From the NCBI GenBank assembly GCA_905116865.2, contig CAJHNH020007556.1:557501-621500 (forward strand): 64,000 nucleotides of DNA, in the 5' to 3' direction. Under the pieces are notes generated by a model that saw nothing but the letters and a program-made list of their open reading frames with translations, searched no databases and was not told where the DNA came from. The DNA comes from Candidula unifasciata (lineage: Eukaryota > Mollusca > Gastropoda > Stylommatophora > Geomitridae). Of this stretch, positions 19,657 through 30,605 are shown piece by piece. Position 1 is the stretch's first letter. Each line of letters starts with the position of its first letter. Both the position numbers and the translations under genes were made by a program.

Positions 19657-19664
<8 letters not shown>

Positions 19665-19774
19665 TCAAGTTATCAGTCGCGGTTTCAAAAAGGTTACCCA
19701 TAACCTTATCTGCACCGAACGTCAGGTTAGCCCAGGCTGGTGTAGCCGTTATGGGTGTCCTATAAGATAAGAAG

Positions 19775-21030
19775 AAACTCCACAGGGGAGCATGTACAGC
19801 AGGGGTCTACCGATCATCAGTAGAAGTAACCTCTCGTCGACAAATGTTTCGGCCCACGAGCTCCTAGACATTTTCAGAGAGTGGGCCCACCTGAGTTCAT
19901 GAAGCTCAGGGTTGGTTTCCCCTGCTGCACGAATTACCGGATGTTATTCGGACAGGACAAGACGAATTGGTGATTTGCTAAAGGTACTATGAGATAAGAA
20001 GTCGTTGCGGTAGCATAATTAAAGCAGTCTGCATACCTGGACGACCGAGCGGCAAGCTTACGATTGGTTTACCGGATACATGTTGGACTTTTTAGAAGGT
20101 GGCAGAGGGGCACTGGCAGACAATTCGGACACGATGGACTTTAAGGGATGAGAAATTCTTTTCCGCTAGACACCCGGACCAGCTCACCGAGGCCCGTCCC
20201 CTACGTTGTTCCGTTGTGTCCAGAGCCAGCTCGAGGCCTTCTCAGCAACCTCGCCCAGCTGTTTAAGTGTCCGTTTGCGTTCATTACCACGTAAGCCCAG
20301 TTCTTTAATCAAATTGTAGAGTGAAGTGGAAACGAGACTTCTTGCGCCTACTTCGACGGCGAAGACTTACTGTGTACGCTTCGTCCCTCCTCAGACCGGC
20401 TGCTAACTCACAGTACTTCTCGAGCTTGTACATATGGCTTTCGCCCATTTGCGACTCATACGGGACGGTCAGCTCAATCAGGATGAGCTGCCGTTTCTCA
20501 GCAGAGTAGAGAACTATGTCAGGTCGCAGGCCGGTCTTTCGGATTAACTCAGGGTACTTTTCATGGCCAGGCAGGTCAACCGCCAGTAACCAGTCCCTCG
20601 CAGAGTCTAGCATAGATGGAGCGTATGCGACGTTGTTGAATCTGCACAGCCTTGAGGAAACGTATGGGAACGACGGTAGGACTGGCTCTCGCGTTGGCCC
20701 TCCTCCTAGCTTGGTCCACAACAGCTGCTAACTCTTGTAGCACCTTGTTGTGGCGCCATGTATATCTGCCTTGACCTAGGGCTTTTCTGCATGCGGACAG
20801 TACGCGTTCTAACGTCTGTTTCGCTCTGCATAGCGGGCATGACGGGTCGCTAGTCGCACTCCACTTGACCATGTTGACACCAGACGGTAATACATCATAG
20901 GCTGAACGAACGATGAAGCTCAGTCGCAGCAGTCCTAATAATAACCTCTGTGCAGGTTTAATGGGGTATCTAGCATTTGCCGTTAGTCTGCCATCCAATT
21001 TAAGATTCTGTAATCGCAGGGTATTAAATC
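19775..21030 (-). mobile_element. LINE with restriction-like endonuclease, 3' region, copy b
   Basis: Minus-strand ORFs 20998-20576 and 20721-20305 overlap in different frames. The first has CPLCRAKQTLERVLSAC (Cys-rich finger whose His is Arg) and GRYTWRHNKVLQELA. The second has TGLRPDIVLYSAEKRQLILI followed by ELTVPYE, the PD...D/E signature of restriction-like endonucleases of R2/NeSL/CRE-type LINEs, then HMYKLEKYCELAAGLRRDEA. Since RT is missing and the frame is broken, this is a dead 5'-truncated copy. Confidence 0.75.
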
Positions 21031-21124
21031 TACAAGTAGTAGTTCACAGGGTACAAAACCGGAAGGGAGGAAGGATGCGAACCGATCAAAACATTTAGTT
21101 ACGTAACAACAAAGAATAAACGTT

Positions 21125-21330
21125 ATTTTCCTGTCACACATCTGGGATGACTGTCTTATATTAGCTCGCTCCCCTTCTTAAACAGCCAGCGAAGAGTTTC
21201 CATACTAATGGTCCCTGTTGTCATCCGTTTAACTATTCGTTTTGCCTTTCAAAGTTGCCTCAGAGCTCCCAGTTGTATCAAGTTTTCAGTATCTTTCATT
21301 TTACTTGTTACCATGCCATGTGCGACACCT
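21125..21330 (-). mobile_element. LINE family T, 3' end fragment
   Basis: The minus strand reads GTISMETLRWLFKKGSE after an LRGNFERQN-like segment, matching TISIGTLRWLLK of the family. Confidence 0.5.
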
Positions 21331-22480
21331 ATAAGATGGGCCAGTCCATACAGCCTATCCGCCTGCTGATTTTCAAACATGGCCCGGGCAAAAATTCCAT
21401 GTGACTCTCACCGTCTGCTACTTCTGGACTGATGCAACCCATTCAATCCGGAAAAACCAGATCACCTCTATGAGCATATTTTGCTAATCCGACACTATGT
21501 GTGGCTGAGATTTTTCTCCACTCATCGGAACACCGCAATGACTGCCTCAACCTCTACTCTCATTGTGGATGCGGTTATGTCTGATCCTCAGACATCACCC
21601 TCCCACCATGCTTTTGCAATGAAGGCCCATCCATTCTTTCTGCCCTACCAGTGTTTATAATTACATCTCTGTCATACATGCTTTATTTAACAACATAAAA
21701 TACTTTCCAACAAGCTGATACATATTCATTTTTTATTATTTCATCACAACCAAAATAAACTGGAATTTGGGACTCTTTGGATAAAATATTAGCCCTCTGC
21801 TAATTTCCAAATATAATTAATGCTGGCTAAAAGGAAGACAAATGGAAAACAACCATAGTAAAGCTGTGGAAATGTAACAAATTATCAAAAAATACATAAA
21901 ATAAACGGTGAAATTTTATCGTCACCATCAAATGCCTTACCAGATTGTATAGTTGAAAATGTTTATTTCCAACAAAATATACCGAGGGATTTTGTCTGGT
22001 GATGAGCAAAAATCACCCAGTATCTGCACCTTTTCATGCATCATTTTTTTTTCACCACTACTGTAACAGACACTTTGTGGCAAGCACCAACACCTTTATT
22101 TAGATATATGGTGAGTATGGGCACATTTCTTTCTAGAAACAAAAACACACCAAAACAAAGCTCAGTATATTATTAATTCATGTGCCACGAGGACAAATTC
22201 AAAATCTTCTATCCTGTTTGTTTTTTAAAACAGCATTTCTTTTCAGATGTTATAGTGTTTTCTAGTTTCTTTTTCCTTATGTGACCAAAAATATCAACTA
22301 CTTTATTCTGTGTTAACGTCAAGCTCTTTGTATCTGAATATAGCAGAGCAATTCAAACAATAGCTATCTTGTCCTTTTTGAGGTGTCCCTGTAAAGTGAA
22401 TAAGTTACACTTTTTCTTCTTTATTCATAAGTTTCAAAACTAAGTACACATGAAGTTAAAGGTTAGTTGTGTATCCTTTA
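21330..22480. other. No gene seen (AT-rich)
   Basis: Apart from degenerate repeat-like sequence to about 21640, this stretch is AT-rich non-coding DNA with no convincing exon on either strand. Confidence 0.4.
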
Positions 22481-22690
22481 CAGGACGTTGCAGAACCAAC
22501 CCCAACAGCCCCTGGCTGTTGTGTGGTTTTTCTAGGTAAATTTACGTCCAGTAGTTTGCAACTGCTTTCTTGATACCACTGTCGAAACCAACGCAAAGCG
22601 CATGGCTGGCAGCTGGGATCGAACCTGGCATCCCGGCATTACAAAGCGTTCGCATCGACTTAGAATCAGAGCCGACTTACATATGAAGTA
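22480..22690 (-). mobile_element. SINE family B
   Basis: Plus-strand words are ACGTTGCAGAACCAACCCCA, CACTGTCGAAACCAACGCAA and GCTGGGATCGAACCTGGCAT; the reverse complement of the last is a B-box-like GGTTCGATCCC. A second copy is at 46440-46640. Confidence 0.65.
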
Positions 22691-24025
22691 AAGGAGCATT
22701 TTTACGCCAGTGGCAAATTGGACATATGATGCTAAACTCATTTTTTTTGGGTGGATGATGCGGTCAACATCACGCCGGCAGCCTAGGGCTTTTACCTAGT
22801 ACCCTTTAGGCTATGGTTTCAAACTAAACACGGAAGCTATTTTTTATATACACAAAGATGCCTCTTTACATCAAAACTGAACAGTTTATATGTATAAAAA
22901 TTTTAAACAAATTACCAAATCTTGTAGGAAACTTACAACAATAAAACAAAAATACTCGTTTTATTCATCACAGACTGAACTGGAACACTAAGTAAACAAA
23001 ATGTGGAACCTGTTTTGCAGGACTGTTCTACATATTGTTTGCTAGAAAACTACTAATCACTGCCAAACCAGTGATGTGAAACTAAAGAGGAATTCCAAAG
23101 AGTTGTTGAGATCATGAAAACTTACTTGGTGGTATAACCACCGAAGACCACAATCATAAGATGCTGGAATTCCAGAACAATGTTGATACTATCAGCTGGA
23201 AAATGAAGGTTACCTTTGCATTATATCTGCACTGTCAGAACATGAAGCAGGTGATAGTGGTGGTTGTAAACATGTAATATAACAAACAAAGATTAGGTAT
23301 AAAGAGAGAAAAGACCAACACCTAGGATTTCTTTCTCAGGTGCCTCGCGCAAAGCTGACACTAATTGTCACAAACTTCCAGTTTTCTGTCATCTGAAATG
23401 TTAAACCCTTGGCCTCACGAATGTTAAAAGAAAAAATCCTTTAATAAATTTGTATTGGGTGACTGTTGCAGTGTATCACAGAGATTTATGGGAAATTGTT
23501 TAATCAACCTGGCAATAAACTGCTATTGGATTTCCAAGGGAACATCTCCAAATGCTATAATTAGTTAATGTAGTTACATCTGGGTCTCCTAAATACTAAG
23601 CAGGCGCAAACAGAAACAGCTGCATTTAACTATGCTTTTCAAGAACAAGTCACTGCAGAAACCTTTGCATATCAGCATTTATGGGGTGGCACTATAACCC
23701 AAACAAACTAGATTCACACTTCTCAAGGTAATAAGGTTAAAGAAAGTGATATTACTTGCAGCTGTTTGAGCTTCCTATATACAACTTTATGTCATCCACT
23801 GATTCTCTTACCAAGCACTGTTCCTCATTGAGGTTAATTTCTGTATTCCACCGCCACAATAATATCTGAGGTAGTTTAATTTTACACAGACTGCTAAACT
23901 GATTGAGGGTAAAATGTCAAGGTAAAAGTGCAAGGCAGTAAACATGCATTATAAAAGCTTTTTACCAAAAAAATATTCATATAAATAACTTTACAAATTT
24001 CAAATGAACTGCATTAAGCAAAGTA
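22690..24025. other. No gene seen (AT-rich; SINE A scrap at 22745-22840)
   Basis: A short SINE-A-like piece (GGTCAACATCACGCCGGCAG) is followed by AT-rich DNA without supported exons. Confidence 0.4.
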
Positions 24026-24026
24026 A

Positions 24027-24370
24027 GAAAACTGCAGGATGGAATTAATACATGTTTGGTGGATTAAGATTCTGAAAAACTGCAGGATGGAATGAATACA
24101 TGTTTGGTGGATTTAGATTTAAAAAAACTGCAGGATGGAATGAATACATGTTTGGTGGTTTAAGATTCTGAAAAACTGCAGGATGGAATGAATACATGTT
24201 TGGTGGATTAGGATTCTGAAAAACTGCAGGATGAAATGAATACATGTTTTGTGGATTAAGATTCTGAAAAACTGCAGGATGAAATGAATACATGTTTGGT
24301 GGATTAAGATTCTGAAAAACTGCAGGATGGAATGAATACATGTTTGGTGGATTAAGATTCTGACAGAGAT
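24027..24370. repeat. 48-bp minisatellite, 7 copies
   Basis: The unit holds CTGCAGGATGGAATGAATAC and ATGTTTGGTGGATTAAGATT. A 48-bp period keeps a minus-strand frame open, giving 16-residue units (NLNPPNMYSFHPAVFQ). A second stop-free frame exists as well, so the ORF is a by-product of unit length. Confidence 0.95.
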
Positions 24371-24429
24371 CTTGATTAGTAAATGAGCCCTCCTCTGACT
24401 CAAGAAGACAGGTGTGACTCAAAGTCAGT

Positions 24430-25085
24430 ATTTTATTAGAAAATAAGGAACCTTATTAATGTGTGTAATATGCCATCCACCCACACACCGTAGGCTAATG
24501 AGGCAAATGTATATCAGAAAATTTAGAGAATATGTGATTCTCATGGGTGTGCCAAGAATAGGGCATTTATTCCTAGTTCCTTGAGTGATTTATGTCAAAA
24601 GACCGAAGCAGGGCTGTCATAGTTGGGTACTTTCAGACAAATTTAATACTATTTAACCACTGCCTGATATTATGATATATTCTAGAAATTGTCCATAAAC
24701 AAAAATAAAATGTGATTCAGAGTGTACAAGCGCAATGCAATTGTTGATGCAAATGTACCATTTGACGTGACTGGCCAAGTGTGCTTTTGTGTCAGTTTCA
24801 AAAGTCTGTCTAGACATGTGGCAGATGATTCTCTATTCTTGTCTTTTGCCATAATCATAAACATCCCAGTTTATTTGATGCTAAAGCTTCCCTTATTCAT
24901 TTTTATTTCAAAGTATTTTTTGACATTTTTGTAATAAATCCAGACTTATATATATATATATGAGTGGTGTGTGATTGTTCAAATTAACAAATGTATCTTT
25001 TGGTTTGTTTTGGTACCTTCTGCCACACTAACTTTGGTAACCCCCCACCCACACAAAAATTGGACTGCCCTGCTAATGAGGTATG
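24430..25085. other. No gene seen
   Basis: AT-rich non-coding DNA with a short (TA)n at 24951-24961. Confidence 0.4.
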
Positions 25086-25089
25086 TATG

Positions 25090-25665
25090 AATACAGTAAA
25101 GATGAGCCTGTCATCATCATGTAGCAGGTCCTTTGCAGAACGTCGCTCTCATCCCAGTCTGCCTGAAAGAAACTCGGTCTCTCGCCAGTTCTCCCGCCTC
25201 ATGTACTTTCACACTCAAGTAGATTTATATCCTGAGCCCATCTTCGTGTCGGTCGGCCCCTGCTTCCTGGTACCATGCCTTCTGTTATAATTTTTTTCCA
25301 TCCGTCGTGGCGCTTGACCAAAATATTTCAGCTTCCGAGATAGGATACTGTTTATTAGCCAATCTTCCTTCATGTTCAGATCTTTTAAGATATTAATATT
25401 TCTCCTCTTCTTTGTCCAAGATATTCTGAGAATCTTTCTATAGCATTTCAGCTCAAAAGCCCCTATTCTCTTTCTTAAGGACTGAGATAGTCCACGACTC
25501 ACATCCGTATGTAGTCACAGGGACGATGCATGCTCTCAAAATTCTAATTTTTATGTCCTTGCTGGTGCTTAACCTTAGACTTTTAAGGCTGTTCAATCTT
25601 TGCATTGCTATGGCCATCCTACTTTTTAGCTTGGAAATAGAGCGGCAGTTTACATACCCAAATGA
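25090..25665 (-). mobile_element. RTE-like LINE, 3' end
   Basis: The minus strand encodes [37 protein letters not shown] and RKLKYFGQ, continuing directly from the type of sequence seen at 19147-19500. The 3' UTR runs to about 25090. Confidence 0.75.
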
Positions 25666-26089
25666 TTACATACACAGCTCAGTGATCCTTCTAGGGTGTT
25701 GAGACCAATCAAGAGGAAAGAATCCGCTTCTTCCATAGAACGTCATCTACTTAATTCCAGACAAATAATTGACACAGACAGTGCTTTCTGAACAGGAGAC
25801 TTTTGAGAATCGCCGAAGCATTAACAATAAAAACCAACAACCCCTTCCTTTGTAAGCAGACTGAATTTATCGTTTATTTGAAGTTGCCCTGGTAGTCACG
25901 TGACTGTGGTGACCATGAAACAGACACAATGTTTTGGAAAAAACTTTTCGCATTTCAGTTGAATTTATTCAGTTTTATGCTTTATTTTATGTTGATGTAA
26001 CTCTGTAGTAATGCACCTGATGAGATACAGCGAAATATGCCTGGCAATAAATTGTGCAATGTATTGTTTGTATCTGCATTATTTAAATT

Positions 26090-26620
26090 CATTACAGGAA
26101 AAAATTGTTTTGGACATTATTTTCGTTTTCTTGAAATTTCAAGAACAGATTTTGATCTTCAGTATGCTTTTGGACAGACAATATTAAATTTTCTATTCCC
26201 TTTAGGCTGTTCGAAAGGAGGACTGTGTTATCTGTGTAGCAGAGTTCCGGAATAGGATTGCCACCAATTTTGTGCGGATCACAACTGTCACAAGTCTGGT
26301 CATTTTTGATATTTCTCATTACATTTTCTGCATATATATTGAAAAGGTATGGTGAGAGAATGCACCCCTCTATTGCACCTCGAACCAATAAAATGTTTCA
26401 CGAGCTGCTCTGATGGCTGATTGTTCATGATAAAGATTTTCAATTAAATGCACTGGAAACCCCATACTTTTTTATAATAGTCCACAGTTTGTGGTGTTGG
26501 ACAATCAAATGCCTTGCTATAATCAATAAAACAAGCATGAAGATCTACGTTGCATTCTTTGCATTTTTCAAAAATGTACAAGCCAAAAAAACTTTGTTCA
26601 GCTTGTCAAAATTCTTTATA
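26090..26620 (-). mobile_element. RTE-like LINE, RT palm fragment
   Basis: The minus strand encodes ACFIDYSKAFDC (motif A, near 26510), VRGAIEGCILSPYLFNIYAE (motif B) and ELCYTDNTVLLS, where the catalytic YADD has become YTDN. The first Asp of motif A is present. Frameshifts separate the pieces, so it is an inactive relative of the fragments at 19.1 and 25.1 kb. Confidence 0.75.
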
Positions 26621-27239
26621 ATAAAGTTTGCTGAAGTAGACACACACACACACACTAAAGAGATTCTTGCATAATTTTAAAATGGACATCTCTGTATCAT
26701 GTACCTGGCGGACTTAGTGCAAACTATGGTGTACATGATTTTTTTTAAATCTTAACCAAATCTTTCTGAGATTAAGGGTCAACAGATATGGTGGGTATAA
26801 AATGCAGACAGTGGGTAAAGGCCTTACAAAATCCTGAGGTAGGCTTGTTTGCCACAATTTATGGCAGGCTTTATTATTTACATCACATGTCAAAACAGTC
26901 AACCAAGATCACTAAATAAATAGTTAATATTGACCTTTGATCACATACTTACAGCACTTGATAATTTGAAACCAGTAAAAATGCAGTTACATTAATTTAT
27001 GTTACAGTATCACATTAATTTGCATTTCAGCTGACAGTGAAAATGAAATTGTACATTATCTGTAAAATATAAATAATACAGTAAATTTATCAAAAAATAT
27101 ATGCATTCCTAAGACACACATATATTTCCCTGAGCATGCAAGGTTAAAAAAAAAAGTAAAAATAACAGGCTACCCTGAACACAGGATTAGTTTATTTTCA
27201 CATTATGAAAACATTGACAAAAGTGATAGAGAAATGCTA

Positions 27240-27420
27240 AAGAATGTTTGTTTAGGTTCACCAGCTGTAAACTCCAGCAGAAAGAGCTGTTTTTTGCAAG
27301 CGTGCACATTTTACAAATCCGACTTTTCTGCTTGCATATTGTTGGTTCCTTGCCTCTCAGATGCACTCCGACTTTTAAGGAAACATCTGTCACGTCCTTC
27401 GACATGCCGTGGGGTTATAC
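27240..27420 (-). repeat. Dispersed repeat E, partial
   Basis: Contains TTCACCAGCTGTAAACTCCA and GGTTCCTTGCCTCTCAGATG; the distal GGCCCC end is missing and a poly(C) run follows. Confidence 0.5.
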
Positions 27421-27534
27421 CCCCCCCCCCACCACCAAAAGAGGGTACAAGGGAGTACCAGATCCCACACAGAGATGCAATAGAATAAATGACAACCCCC
27501 AAATGGAAAGACTAGTATATGTTGACATACAGAT

Positions 27535-27690
27535 TTAAGTTGAGTATGTACATCACAGTAGCCAATCTGAGTTCCAATTCCAATGATACCAGCAGAAGTC
27601 TGATTGTATGTCTCTCTTGCCTTTCCTTTGAGTGTTTTGTATGTGACCATGACATAACGAAGCATCTAAAAATGAACCCTAACACAGCTG
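27535..27690 (-). mobile_element. LINE family T, 3' end fragment
   Basis: The minus strand reads KTLKGKARETYNQTSAGIIG, matching LRGKARQTFNQ..GTISIG of the family. Confidence 0.5.
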
Positions 27691-27769
27691 ATCAATCAAT
27701 CAGCCTGTCCCTTAGAACAGTGCTTTCTTTATGGTACGCCTGAAAAGTATCTCCCTAGCCGATTCTCCA

Positions 27770-28100
27770 GCTGTGTAAGCTTTCATAGCAAATGTATCTT
27801 CAATGTCCCGTGTCCACCTTCGTGGTGGTCAGCCTCTGCCTCATTTTCTGAAAACTGCACCCTCTATCGCTGTTCTCTCCAGACCACTATAGGGCTTTAC
27901 TTGTCCAAAATACCCAAGCTTTTGAGAGAGGATGCTTTGTACAACCCAGTTCTTGATGTTCAGGTCAGGCAGGTACACTGTATTCTAAGAATTTTCTGTA
28001 GCATTTCAGTTGAAAAGCTTTGACTTTCTTCTTCAAAGACTGAGTGATAGTCCACAAAGCACATCCATAAGCTGCCATGGGAAAGAGATAATCTCCAAAT
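27770..28100 (-). mobile_element. RTE-like LINE, 3' end
   Basis: The minus strand ends with AFQLKCYRKFLEYS after MAAYGCALWTITQSLKK, the equivalent of [22 protein letters not shown]. It lies in the 3' flank of AF9/ENL copy 2. Confidence 0.65.
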
Positions 28101-28299
28101 TTTTTACTCTGGCTCACCCAAAAACAATACAAGAAACTGAGTATGTAGACAACAGGTAGGAAGAAACATCCCTGAATGAAATGCATGTGAACAAAATGCC
28201 AGCACCTGCTCTTCATGTTTGAACATCTAATACGAAAATACATTAAGAGCAACACTCAACTCTTTCAGTACCAAGCAACTCACCATCCATTACCTTATT

Positions 28300-28565
28300 G
28301 TTAGTTACCTACTCGGTAGCTGCCACAATGTAGCGACTAGACTCTCGCCTGCGGATTTAAAGGTCCTGGTGAAAAAGGACTTCTTTTAACGAATGGCCTT
28401 GGTTCCCAAGTCGACCCAGCCTTAAATGGGTTCCAGGTAAAGTCCTGAGATGTAACGGTGGTCGGAGTGATGCTGACCACATCACCCACTGAATGCCAAT
28501 TGGTCTGTAAGATATAGGTCTAGCCCTATATACCCAAAGGCATTGAAAACAAATCCTTTACTTAA
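28300..28565 (+). mobile_element. SINE family A
   Basis: Plus-strand copy with ACAATGTAGCGACTAGACTC, CGACCCAGCCTTAAATGGGT, GATGCTGACCACATCACCCA and GGTCTAGCCCTATATACCCA. Confidence 0.65.
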
Positions 28566-28652
28566 TTATTTACATATTCTGAAATCTAAAGCTGTTATAT
28601 CAACTCATTTTGTCCTATATTGTTATTTAGGTGATAAATTATTAGGTTAGAC

Positions 28653-29004
28653 CAGTGGTCTCCAACCTTTTGTTTCAAGTGGCACCCCCCCCCCCCCCCC
28701 CCCCCTCTTCCTATAAAATATGATGAAAAAGAGGAGAGATGTGTTCTTAATCTATAATTAATTGCACATGTTATCATATTAATTAGATTTTTAATGGCAA
28801 AAGTACAAAATGCTCATGGAAACAACAACAAAACATCATTGGCTTTTTGTTTTACAAATAGCTTAAAACATATTTTGTTTATGAACTGCCCCCCAAAAAA
28901 GTATAATAGATTATTACAAGCACACATGTGTGCATTTTCAAAACAGCTTGGCACTCCCTTGGAACATCCCCACCTACCCATACCTCACAAGCTGGAGACC
29001 ACTG
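28653..29004. mobile_element. hAT-like miniature element beside the stop of AF9/ENL copy 2
   Basis: The 352-bp element starts CAGTGGTCTCCAACCTTTTG and ends CAAGCTGGAGACCACTG, inverted ends of hAT type. Flanks GGTTAGAC (28645-28652) and AGTCAGAC (29005-29012) match at 6 of 8 bases, fitting an aged 8-bp target duplication. A 21-base poly(C) run lies inside (28685-28705). No transposase is encoded. Confidence 0.7.
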
Positions 29005-29039
29005 AGTCAGACAGTTAAATTAACAGTTGCCTGGTACAG

Positions 29040-30605
29040 TTAGCATTCTCTAAACAAAGCTTGAATCTGCCGGACAACAGTTTTATCCACACTGCAAATG
29101 TCAAATGACAGAAACACGTCACTGATATCAAAATCATCTGTTTCCCCAATTATTCTTGTAACCTTCTCTAGGAGTTCACGGTCTGAATGTGTATGAGCTT
29201 TTGCAATTTGTTCAGTGACAACAATGAGCTCTCCAATAGATATACCATTTGCTGCCAACATATCCAGTCCATAACAATGCTGAACGTTGTCAGTGTTGGC
29301 TGCATCCAAACATTCCGTCTTCTGCTCCACATTTTTTGACTTGGCTTTCTTCTTTGCTTTGCTGTATTTTTTGGCATCATGTTTAGTGGGTTCAGATTCT
29401 ACTTTCTGTTTTGGTATTTCCTCTGCAGACATGCTCCTGGCTACCATTTTCAAAGTAGTATCTTGAACTTGGGTGGGCTGTTCAGACTGTTTGTTCAAGA
29501 CTGATTTAAGATCTTCCTGTTGAGTTGTGCTTTCTTCTTCACCTGATTTATTTCTGAATGGAGAGTGAGAGATTGCAGTCACTGCCAGTCTCTCTGAATG
29601 AGAGAGATTCTCATGTAGTTGAGGACTTTCTGAAAGTTTTTCTGTGGATTTCTCATGTTTAATCTCTGGAGAGTGGCTCTGCCCTTTCTTTTTTGAATGA
29701 CGATTCCTCTTATGCTTGCTTTTATGAGAAGCTGCCAAATTTGATTCTTCACCTTCTTTTGATGATTCCTTCTCTGTACTATCTCTTGAAACATGATTCT
29801 CTTTTCCAGAACTGCTCTTTGCCTCTTTAGATTTCTCATTTGTGCTTCCAGCAGAACTTCTCTTAAGTTTCTCTTTTTCGACTTTATTTGTAGATTCCAC
29901 ATGTCTCTTACTGCTCTTTTGATGCACATCATTTTCTTTACCCATGTCTTCTTTCACCTTTTTAGGTTCTGAATGTGAAGCTTGAGAAACATCTTTATAG
30001 GAGGAATGCTTTTCCTTAGGCAATTTCTCTTTCTCTTTGCTGGAACTTTGACGTTTTTCCTTTGAGGATCTTGTTGTGTCTTTGTCCTTGCTTGGCACAT
30101 TTTTCTCCCTTTCTTTATGAGATACCTGTGCTGCAACCTTGTTGTCAACTTGAGAAGACGACGTGGAGCTTTTCCCAGAAGAATGAGAGCCTTCTCTTTC
30201 CTTTCTGGATTCCAAATTTTCTTTAACAATCTTTTGAGAACCTACATCCTTATCTTTCTTTACAGCATCTTTGTCTTTATGTGAGCTGCTTCTATCCCTT
30301 TCTTTCGTCTTGTCTTTGTGCTTGTGAGATTTATGTGAAGTTTCTTTGTCTGGCCTCTCTCTGTGGGAAGAATGTGAGGAGCTGCTTCTATGCTTTGACC
30401 TGTCCTTGTGTGATGAAGAAGAATCATGTTTTGGCTTTGATGATAATGAACTCTCCTTCTTTCCAGAAGAGCTCTCCTTCTCTTGTTTAACTGGTGGAGG
30501 AGGAGGTCGAGTATCATCATTATCAGAGGACATTGGTGACAGTGATGACAAAGATGTAGCTGGTGATGCAGACTTGAGCTGTCGTTTTGATTTGTTCTTT
30601 TTCTC
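29040..30605 (-). CDS. MLLT3: AF9/ENL copy 2, exon 5 (Ser/Lys linker and AHD, stop)
   Basis: The exon begins after CTCTTGCAG with codons for EKKNKSKRQ and ends at TAA 29042-29040, giving 521 residues. The Ser/Lys/Glu-rich linker is followed by NGISIGELIVVTEQIAKA and the AHD. Compared with copy 1 the linker joins EEES directly to TTQQEDLKS near 29530, without the SPVASPLP...SDSDSEEE block. A hAT-like miniature element begins 35 bp after the stop. Confidence 0.93.
   Translation of the reverse strand, partial: EKKNKSKRQLKSASPATSLSSLSPMSSDNDDTRPPPPPVKQEKESSSGKKESSLSSKPKHDSSSSHKDRSKHRSSSSHSSHRERPDKETSHKSHKHKDKTKERDRSSSHKDKDAVKKDKDVGSQKIVKENLESRKEREGSHSSGKSSTSSSQVDNKVAAQVSHKEREKNVPSKDKDTTRSSKEKRQSSSKEKEKLPKEKHSSYKDVSQASHSEPKKVKEDMGKENDVHQKSSKRHVESTNKVEKEKLKRSSAGSTNEKSKEAKSSSGKENHVSRDSTEKESSKEGEESNLAASHKSKHKRNRHSKKKGQSHSPEIKHEKSTEKLSESPQLHENLSHSERLAVTAISHSPFRNKSGEEESTTQQEDLKSVLNKQSEQPTQVQDTTLKMVARSMSAEEIPKQKVESEPTKHDAKKYSKAKKKAKSKNVEQKTECLDAANTDNVQHCYGLDMLAANGISIGELIVVTEQIAKAHTHSDRELLEKVTRIIGETDDFDISDVFLSFDICSVDKTVVRQIQALFREC

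Larger units (their letters stand above)
26865..29039 (-). other. Putative long 3' UTR of AF9/ENL copy 2
   Basis: A minus-strand AATAAAG near 26868-26875 lies about 2.2 kb after the stop, next to sequence shared with the copy 1 flank. The interval contains a hAT-like element (28653-29004), a SINE (28300-28565), RTE-like LINE debris (27770-28100) and part of a dispersed repeat (27240-27420). Confidence 0.4.

Noticed and set aside
24045..24422. Minus-strand ORFs of 125 and 94 aa as genes
   Set aside because: Both are alternative readings of the 48-bp array; two overlapping open frames in the same repeat point to chance.
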